A stretch of 64,000 bases of DNA from the NCBI RefSeq assembly GCF_001693385.1, contig NZ_CP016428.1, forward strand, positions 7,006,001 to 7,070,000, written 5' to 3'. The position numbers were made by a program, and so were the translations under genes. This stretch comes from Bradyrhizobium icense. Its GTDB lineage: Bacteria > Pseudomonadota > Alphaproteobacteria > Rhizobiales > Xanthobacteraceae. Shown here in pieces: positions 59,281 through 64,000 of the stretch. Position 1 is the stretch's first letter. Each line of letters begins with the position of its first letter. The notes beneath the pieces were generated by a model. It searched no databases. It was not told the DNA's origin and worked only from the letters and a program-made list of their open reading frames with translations.

Positions 59281-59411
59281 TCCCTCCCTCTCCCCGCCCT
59301 TCGCGGGGAGAGGGTCGGGGTGAGGGGCCATCTCCACAATCACTGCTGTTCGAGTTTACTGAACGATCCTCTCACCCCTGCCCTCTCCCCGTGAAGAACG
59401 GCGAGAGGAGA
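59281..59411. repeat. Intergenic CTCTCCCC palindrome, family R5
   Basis: CCCTCTCCCCGCCC with GGGGAGAGGG forms a hairpin (59286-59314), and a second block CCTCTCACCCCTGCCCTCTC near 59369 can pair with its partners. It separates the convergent DUF763 and MuiA genes and may end transcription of either. Similar elements are widespread in proteobacterial intergenic DNA. Confidence 0.7.
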
Positions 59412-59420
59412 GCTGCAGCC

Positions 59421-61073
59421 TTACCCCGCCGGCACCATCACCACGCCCTTGTCCTTGGGCCAGCGTATCCGCCACGCAAAGTTGATATCCCTCACCTCGC
59501 CAGCCTTGGCCTCGAACGCCCATTCCAGCACGCCGCGTTTGTCGCGGATGTTGCTCGTGGTCGGCGGCGTCGTGGACGACAGCGTTTCGACCTGGATTTC
59601 CTCGTTCTCGCTGACCGGCAACTGATCCTCGATCGCGATGCGGATCGGGAAATCATGGCCGTTGCGCACCGTCGTCTTGAACGCGCGCTCGTCGGTCTTC
59701 GAGGTCGTCACGATCAGGCCGGCCGATCCCTCGTTGCGCTTGAGAACCGCGCGTTCGATCTTGATCTTGTCGTCGGCGCCGAAGCCGAGCCGCACGGTCT
59801 CGTCCTTGGCCGCAGCGGCCATCTGACCGCGGCCGACGAACACACCGTCGCGGTAGATCGAGACTCGCCCAGGCAATAGCGGAGCGTCCTCGTTCTGCTT
59901 GAAGCTCGCTTCGAGGAACGCGGTCGGGTCCTTCACCGGCGCGGCGCGCACCGCGAGATCGGGCGCGATGGTCGCGCCGGAGACACGCAGGCTCTTGGCG
60001 CCTTCGCTGGCGCCGAGGCTGACGCGGCCGGGAATTTTGAACACCACCTGGAAGCCGCTGACATCCGCCGTGGCCTGCTGCTCCTCGGCCTTCCCGCCCA
60101 GCGCCTCCGCCACCTTGGGCGCCGGCGCCGAGCGGAGCCGATTGTCCATCGCGCCGCTGACGGACGCTTGAGGCCGCGGCGGTGGCGGGTACTGCACGAT
60201 CAGCGAATTGAGTTCGGGCGCGCTGCCGCCGCGCGCGGTGCGCACGGTCGAGACGCTGAGCGCGACGTTCGACCAATCCTCGCCGGTTGCCTGCGAGATT
60301 TCGGCGCGGCGCACCAGTTCGAGCGCGGGCTTGCGGTCTTTGGCGCCGGTGTCGAGACGAGCGTCGTAAAGTGGCGTCCAGCGCGCGCTGCGCACCGCAT
60401 AAGTCACACGCAGCGTCGCCCTGGTCGCGGCCGCCGCCGCGAGCTCGATCCGCACCTCCAGCTTGCTCGGCGGCTTCTGCGCCTTGTCTTGTTCGAGGCG
60501 CGCGATTTCGCGGTCGAGTTCGCGCTGCTTGCGCTCGGCCTCGCGGATAGCAGTGTCGGCGCTGGCGATTTCCTCGCCAACCGCAGCAAAGGCCGCGCGC
60601 CATTCGGCGATCGGCCGCGCCTCGCCCTTGTCGCCGATCCCGGCCGGAGACGTATCGGCAAATCGCTCGGCGAATTTGCGCCGCGCGGTCGCCGCATCGA
60701 TCGCGCCCTGCAGATCGACCCGCGCGTCCTTTAACGCTTCGATGCGCTTGTCGAGTTCGGGCAAATTGACCGGCGGCGCTGCGCGCGGCGGTTTTGCGTC
60801 GATCGCGCCGATCGTGAGCTTTGCGCCGGCTTCGCCTTCGACCCGCAGCGACGACGGATCCAGCGTCAGCGGAAAATCCTTGAGAACAGCCGAATTCTCG
60901 CCGGCCGGCAGATCGAGCGTGACGAGGCGCGTGACGCTGGCGCCATCGGGATAGACGGTGACGGCATCTACCGCTGAGCTGGCGGCGATGTCGGCAGCCC
61001 GCGCCGGCACGGCGGCCACCGCCGTCAGAACGACGAGGCTCGCCGTCAAATAGCTGTTCGCATTCAATCGCAT
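59421..61073 (-). CDS. MuiA-type protein (DUF4139)
   Basis: The 550-residue precursor has a signal peptide (about 1-27), an N-terminal DUF4140-like part (VYPDGASVTRLVTLDLPAGE, TLDPSSLRVEG), a coiled coil (about 105-215, ELDKRIEALKDARVDLQGAI) and a DUF4139 beta-rich C-terminus. This last part has LRVTYAVRSARWTPLYDARL at its start and REINFAWR-like DINFAWRIRWPKD at the end. The family is named after mucoidy inhibitor A; its action is unknown. AGGAGAAATTCC precedes the ATG. Confidence 0.88.
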   Translation of the reverse strand: MRLNANSYLTASLVVLTAVAAVPARAADIAASSAVDAVTVYPDGASVTRLVTLDLPAGENSAVLKDFPLTLDPSSLRVEGEAGAKLTIGAIDAKPPRAAPPVNLPELDKRIEALKDARVDLQGAIDAATARRKFAERFADTSPAGIGDKGEARPIAEWRAAFAAVGEEIASADTAIREAERKQRELDREIARLEQDKAQKPPSKLEVRIELAAAAATRATLRVTYAVRSARWTPLYDARLDTGAKDRKPALELVRRAEISQATGEDWSNVALSVSTVRTARGGSAPELNSLIVQYPPPPRPQASVSGAMDNRLRSAPAPKVAEALGGKAEEQQATADVSGFQVVFKIPGRVSLGASEGAKSLRVSGATIAPDLAVRAAPVKDPTAFLEASFKQNEDAPLLPGRVSIYRDGVFVGRGQMAAAAKDETVRLGFGADDKIKIERAVLKRNEGSAGLIVTTSKTDERAFKTTVRNGHDFPIRIAIEDQLPVSENEEIQVETLSSTTPPTTSNIRDKRGVLEWAFEAKAGEVRDINFAWRIRWPKDKGVVMVPAG

Positions 61074-61218
61074 GGAATTTCTCCTGAACCGCGCTTGATG
61101 GCAGCGCGCGAAAAGCCCACCACCCCGATGATGAGACGTAGCGAGTGAGAAACAGGTTCGATTAGGATTTGCGGCAAGACTACGGCAGACGACGCCTCAG
61201 CGAATCCCGATCCAACCG

Positions 61219-62127
61219 CTAGACCCCGGAGTTATCGAACAAGCCGAACAGCCACTCGACGCCGGCATCCAGCATCGCAACCTTCGGGGCGATGGCGCGG
61301 AGTTGAAAGCTCCGCATCGGCAACGGTGGATCCATGCCGACCAGACCGAAGCGGGCGCCATGGGCATCAATAAGGCCCTTCGGCAACGCGGCGATCAGAT
61401 CGGTCTCGGCAACAACCGCCAGCATGAGCATGAAACTCGGAACGGTCATCGCGACACGGCGGGACAAGCCTTTGCTTGCGAGTACGTCATCGACATAGGC
61501 ACGCGTATCGCCGGCAGGCGACACGATGACATGTTGCATCTCGCAATAGCGCTTCAGCGTCGGTTCGTCCGCGAATGGATGCCCTTGTCGTGCAACAATC
61601 TGGAATCTGTCTTCGAACACGACCTTGGACACGAAACGGGCAGGAACTTCATCGATGGGTACGACGGCGACATCGATCGCACGCGCATCCAGCTCGGCGA
61701 ACGCCATGTCGCGCAACACATATCGCAAAGCCATATCGATCAACGGCGCGTCCCGCTGAACGAGCTTGAGCAATTGCGGCATCATCACCGCGGCGATCGC
61801 GTCCGGCGCGCCGATCGTGAAGCGACGTTTCGAGCGGGCGGGATCGAACGGCTCCCCCATTCCGATCACACGCCGCGCCCGCGCGAGGACGTCGGCGATG
61901 GAGTCGGCAAGCTCGAGTGCGCGCTCAGTCGGCACCACGCCCTTCGGCGCCTTGAGGAATAGCGGGTCGTTGAACTGGTGCCTGAGACGGTTGAGCCCGT
62001 GGCTCACCGCCGACGGCGTCACATGCAGCCGCGCCGCCGCCCGCGCGACGTTGCCCTCGGAAAGCACGGCTTCGAAGACCGGAAGCAAATTCAGGTCGAC
62101 TCGAGCTAACTGAATATCCTTCATCAT
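61219..62127 (-). CDS. LysR-family transcriptional regulator
   Basis: The protein of about 302 residues has an N-terminal helix-turn-helix (VDLNLLPVFEAVLSEGNVAR followed by AAARLHVTPSAVSHGLNRLR) and a LysR substrate domain (RRFTIGAPDAIAAVMMPQLL). It resembles the NodD/SyrM branch in its opening DLNLLPVFEA. ATG 62127 was used; 62124 is adjacent. It is divergent from the secreted-protein gene at 62249, and the 121-base gap contains TTACTGAAATTATATACGG and ACTAA, a weakly symmetric AT-rich stretch that could be its site. Confidence 0.9.
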   Translation of the reverse strand: MMKDIQLARVDLNLLPVFEAVLSEGNVARAAARLHVTPSAVSHGLNRLRHQFNDPLFLKAPKGVVPTERALELADSIADVLARARRVIGMGEPFDPARSKRRFTIGAPDAIAAVMMPQLLKLVQRDAPLIDMALRYVLRDMAFAELDARAIDVAVVPIDEVPARFVSKVVFEDRFQIVARQGHPFADEPTLKRYCEMQHVIVSPAGDTRAYVDDVLASKGLSRRVAMTVPSFMLMLAVVAETDLIAALPKGLIDAHGARFGLVGMDPPLPMRSFQLRAIAPKVAMLDAGVEWLFGLFDNSGV

Positions 62128-62248
62128 ATTACTGAAATTATATACGGAAACTAATTTTGGAACAATGGCGACCAAGGATCATGCGGCGATCAACAAACCC
62201 GCTGCACACGGAAAGCAATGTTTTTTCAAACCCTTATGGAGAAATGCC

Positions 62249-63451
62249 ATGTTTACATCTGCCAACCATCTCACCTCTCGGCTCCTGCAGAGTGCAGCGG
62301 CCTCGATCCTCCTGTTAATGGCCGCCAGTAGCGGCGCTCATGCCCGCGCGAACGGCACGATCGCCGGCAACGGCTTCAGCTCTACCATCCTGAAGGTCGT
62401 TTCCGAGAATGGAACGTCGTGGACCAAGATCGAGGGCAGCACCATCAGCCTGCCCGTCAAGGTCCACATCACAACGCCGTTGTATCCCATCGTGAACTAC
62501 AAGGTGCGCCAGCTCGGCCACCCCGAAGGCATGTACTTCGTCAACGTCTCCCCCGATAAAAAGCACGACGATGAGGTGAGCTTCTCGACCACCTATGAAG
62601 GCTCGACCGACTTCATGACGGCTGCGGAAAAGCAGGCCATCATTGCGGCCTGCAACAAGAAGCTCGGCGAAGGAAAGGGCATTCGCGAAAGCCACAACAC
62701 GTTCGGCTCGGTCGGCGTCGAGCTTATCGCCTCGTTCCTGAACCCGGGCAATGATGTCGGTCCGCTTCCTTCGGGCGGACTGGGAGCGCCGCACAAGCAT
62801 ACCGGCAACGTGGTGGTGCCGGTGGAATGCGAAGGCAAGCATGGCAAGGCCGATGACGTCGTCGCCAAGGAGCCGAACTTCAGCGTCAAGGACATCCACC
62901 TGCGCTTCATGACCTCTGCCGGCCATGTGACGAGTCCCAACGCCGGGGCGAAATGCCAGATGACCCACGCCCGCGTCCGCGTCGGCACTAGCAAGCCCGG
63001 TGGGGTCAAGTTCAAGCTCTGGACCAAGGTCGGTAACGAGCCGATGCAGAGTCAGTTCGTCGAAGCCTGGTCGTCGTTCGTTTCGCCGGGCAAGTACGAG
63101 GCGGTCTTCACCAAGAAGATCTCGGTGTCGAAGACGACGAGCGTGCAGGCGATGGCCGAAGACAAGACCAACCCGATCGGTCAGTCGACCGGATGGAAGC
63201 AGGTCTCGCTCGACTGCACGGGCGCAGGCGGCGGCGGTTTTGCAAGCACGCCCAACAACGCCAATCCCGACAACAGGACGCACGCGCTGCCGCCGCGGCC
63301 GGGCCGCATCCTGGGTGGCGAAGCAAAGCCGCTGCCCGGTGCCCCGCTGTTCCGCCCACGGCTCGGCGAAGCCAAGTTTGCGCCGAAGCCGCAGGCTAAC
63401 GCAACCGGAGCGAAGGATCGGTTTTACCCATCCAAACCGCACGTCAACTAA
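62249..63451 (+). CDS. Large secreted protein of unknown function
   Basis: The 400-residue precursor has a clear signal peptide (about 1-32, LLQSAAASILLLMAASSGAH). Its mature region shows no recognised domain. Repeated beta-type segments (VKVHITTPLYPIVNYKVRQL; KFKLWTKVGNEPMQSQFVEA; WSSFVSPGKYEAVFTKKISV) suggest Ig-like or jelly-roll modules. Four cysteines occur as AACNKK, VECEGK, AKCQMT and LDCTGA. The C-terminal 75 residues are Pro/Asn-rich. GGAGAAATGCC precedes ATG 62249, so the longer frame from 62165 is not used. It is divergent from a LysR gene. Confidence 0.75.
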   Translation: MFTSANHLTSRLLQSAAASILLLMAASSGAHARANGTIAGNGFSSTILKVVSENGTSWTKIEGSTISLPVKVHITTPLYPIVNYKVRQLGHPEGMYFVNVSPDKKHDDEVSFSTTYEGSTDFMTAAEKQAIIAACNKKLGEGKGIRESHNTFGSVGVELIASFLNPGNDVGPLPSGGLGAPHKHTGNVVVPVECEGKHGKADDVVAKEPNFSVKDIHLRFMTSAGHVTSPNAGAKCQMTHARVRVGTSKPGGVKFKLWTKVGNEPMQSQFVEAWSSFVSPGKYEAVFTKKISVSKTTSVQAMAEDKTNPIGQSTGWKQVSLDCTGAGGGGFASTPNNANPDNRTHALPPRPGRILGGEAKPLPGAPLFRPRLGEAKFAPKPQANATGAKDRFYPSKPHVN

Positions 63452-63452
63452 A

Positions 63453-63499
63453 GCATGATCCGGGAAAGTGGACACCGGTTTTCCGAAAAGATCATGCTC
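63453..63499. repeat. Rhizobial GCATGATC repeat, family R6
   Basis: GCATGATCCGGGAAAGTGG, ACACCGGTTTTCCG and AAAAGATCATGC form an imperfect palindrome (CGGGAAA against TTTCCG-type arms). It begins directly after the stop of the secreted-protein gene. A worn copy lies at 21681-21728. Confidence 0.7.
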
Positions 63500-63537
63500 G
63501 AAAAGTCCGGCCAGGACCGTTGACTTCTGACGCTCCC

Positions 63538-63572
63538 GAGCGAACCTCGATCCCATCCGTCGAGGTTCGCTC
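63538..63572 (+). terminator. Terminator hairpin
   Basis: GAGCGAACCTCGA pairs perfectly with TCGAGGTTCGCTC (13 pairs, 9-base loop), followed by AGCGTTTTG on the plus strand. It lies between the convergent secreted-protein gene and serA and can serve both. Confidence 0.75.
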
Positions 63573-63592
63573 AGCGTTTTGAAGCGGGGTGG

Positions 63593-64000
63593 CTAGAACG
63601 CCAGCGCCTTGGCCTGCTTCACCTGGGGCAGCGCCTGCACCTTGGCAAGCACGTCAGCCGGCACGGGACCGTCGATCTCGACGAGTGCGATGGCGTCGCC
63701 GCCCTGCTTGACACGGCCGAGATGGAAGGTGGCGATGTTGATCTTGGCGTCGCCGAGCAGGCTGGCGAAGCTGCCGATGAAGCCGGGCTTGTCCTCGTTG
63801 GTGACATAGATCATCGACTTGCCGAACTCGGCGTCGACCCGGATGCCCTTGATGTCGACCAGCCGCGGCTTGCCATCATGATAGACGGTGCCGGACACCG
63901 AGCGCTCCTGCCGTTCGGTGGTGACGGTCACGGTGATCAGGCTTTCATAATCGCTCTGCGCCGCGCGCACGATCTCGTCCACCACCATGCCGCGCTCCTT
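63593..64000 (-). CDS. serA: D-3-phosphoglycerate dehydrogenase, C-terminal part (cut by window end)
   Basis: The 135 codons visible are the C-terminus of SerA. It includes the end of the intervening domain (ERQERSVSGTVYHDGKPRLV and DIKGIRVDAEF) and a full ACT domain (MIYVTNEDKPGFIGSFASLL, INIATFHLGR, ALVEIDGPVPADVLAKVQAL). SerA oxidises 3-phosphoglycerate in serine synthesis, and the ACT domain usually senses serine. The gene continues past base 64000, so the catalytic domain is not in view. Confidence 0.93.
   Translation of the reverse strand, partial: KERGMVVDEIVRAAQSDYESLITVTVTTERQERSVSGTVYHDGKPRLVDIKGIRVDAEFGKSMIYVTNEDKPGFIGSFASLLGDAKINIATFHLGRVKQGGDAIALVEIDGPVPADVLAKVQALPQVKQAKALAF

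Noticed and set aside
1..64000. Search for CRISPR arrays, rRNA and prophage modules
   Set aside because: No regularly spaced repeats, rRNA-like sequence or phage structural genes were seen.

Overview
The window looks like chromosome of an alphaproteobacterium of the Bradyrhizobium/Nitrobacteraceae type. This is inferred from gene content and style: high GC with long spurious antisense frames, a hmu/exbBD/tonB haem locus of rhizobial layout, BA14K and DUF2336 proteins, a GGAAC-N16-CGTT (EcfG-like) promoter, and many short intergenic palindromes. No rRNA, tRNA or CRISPR array was found.

Layout. 1-3.8 kb: methionine sulfoxide repair (exported single-cysteine msrA, cytosolic msrB) and small conserved proteins. 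3.8-9.5 kb: many very small genes, a BA14K protein, and a two-component pair (response regulator plus membrane histidine kinase). A dyad close to GACAGG-N5-CCTGAC occurs four times in this stretch. 9.7-17.6 kb: stress/trehalose region with a membrane-anchored, sensor-fused trehalose-6-phosphate synthase, small membrane proteins, a 27-residue miniprotein behind an EcfG-type promoter, a TreT-like trehalose synthase, a second GT4 glycosyltransferase and a frameshifted DUF2336 gene. 18.3-24 kb: housekeeping (purA, Cys-tRNA(Pro) deacylase, an EamA transporter). 24.0-32.0 kb: two nearly identical 1,660-bp IS1182-type elements in inverted orientation bracket a PHB-depolymerase-like esterase with an RHH regulator, an FMN alpha-hydroxy-acid dehydrogenase, an orphan MCE/MlaD protein and a small membrane protein.

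32.1-40.4 kb: a catabolic cluster (FAH-family hydrolase, AA_synth protein, GntR regulator, quinone-oxidoreductase-like enzyme, VOC dioxygenase-like protein, two TctC-type binding proteins, DUF1330 protein, second EamA transporter). A perfect palindrome ATTTTCGAAAAT lies before both transcription units that flank gntR and is the likely operator. 40.5-47 kb: chemoreceptor, CtBP-like 2-hydroxyacid dehydrogenase and a sugar-type ABC importer without an ATPase gene.

47-55.8 kb: complete haem uptake locus, with hmuR-hmuQ-hutX-exbB-exbD-tonB on the minus strand and hemP-hmuT-hmuU-hmuV diverging. The receptor, TonB/ExbBD, periplasmic protein and ABC importer move haem inward, and HutX and the IsdG-like HmuQ handle and degrade it. 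55.8-64 kb: a phytase-like esterase behind a PHO-box-like site, an AlkB-like dioxygenase, a DUF763 protein, a MuiA-type protein, a LysR regulator divergent from a secreted protein, and the 3' end of serA.

Several families of dispersed intergenic repeats fill the gaps. The best candidates for something undescribed are the kinase/dyad/sensor-fused trehalose synthase region and the EcfG-driven miniprotein.
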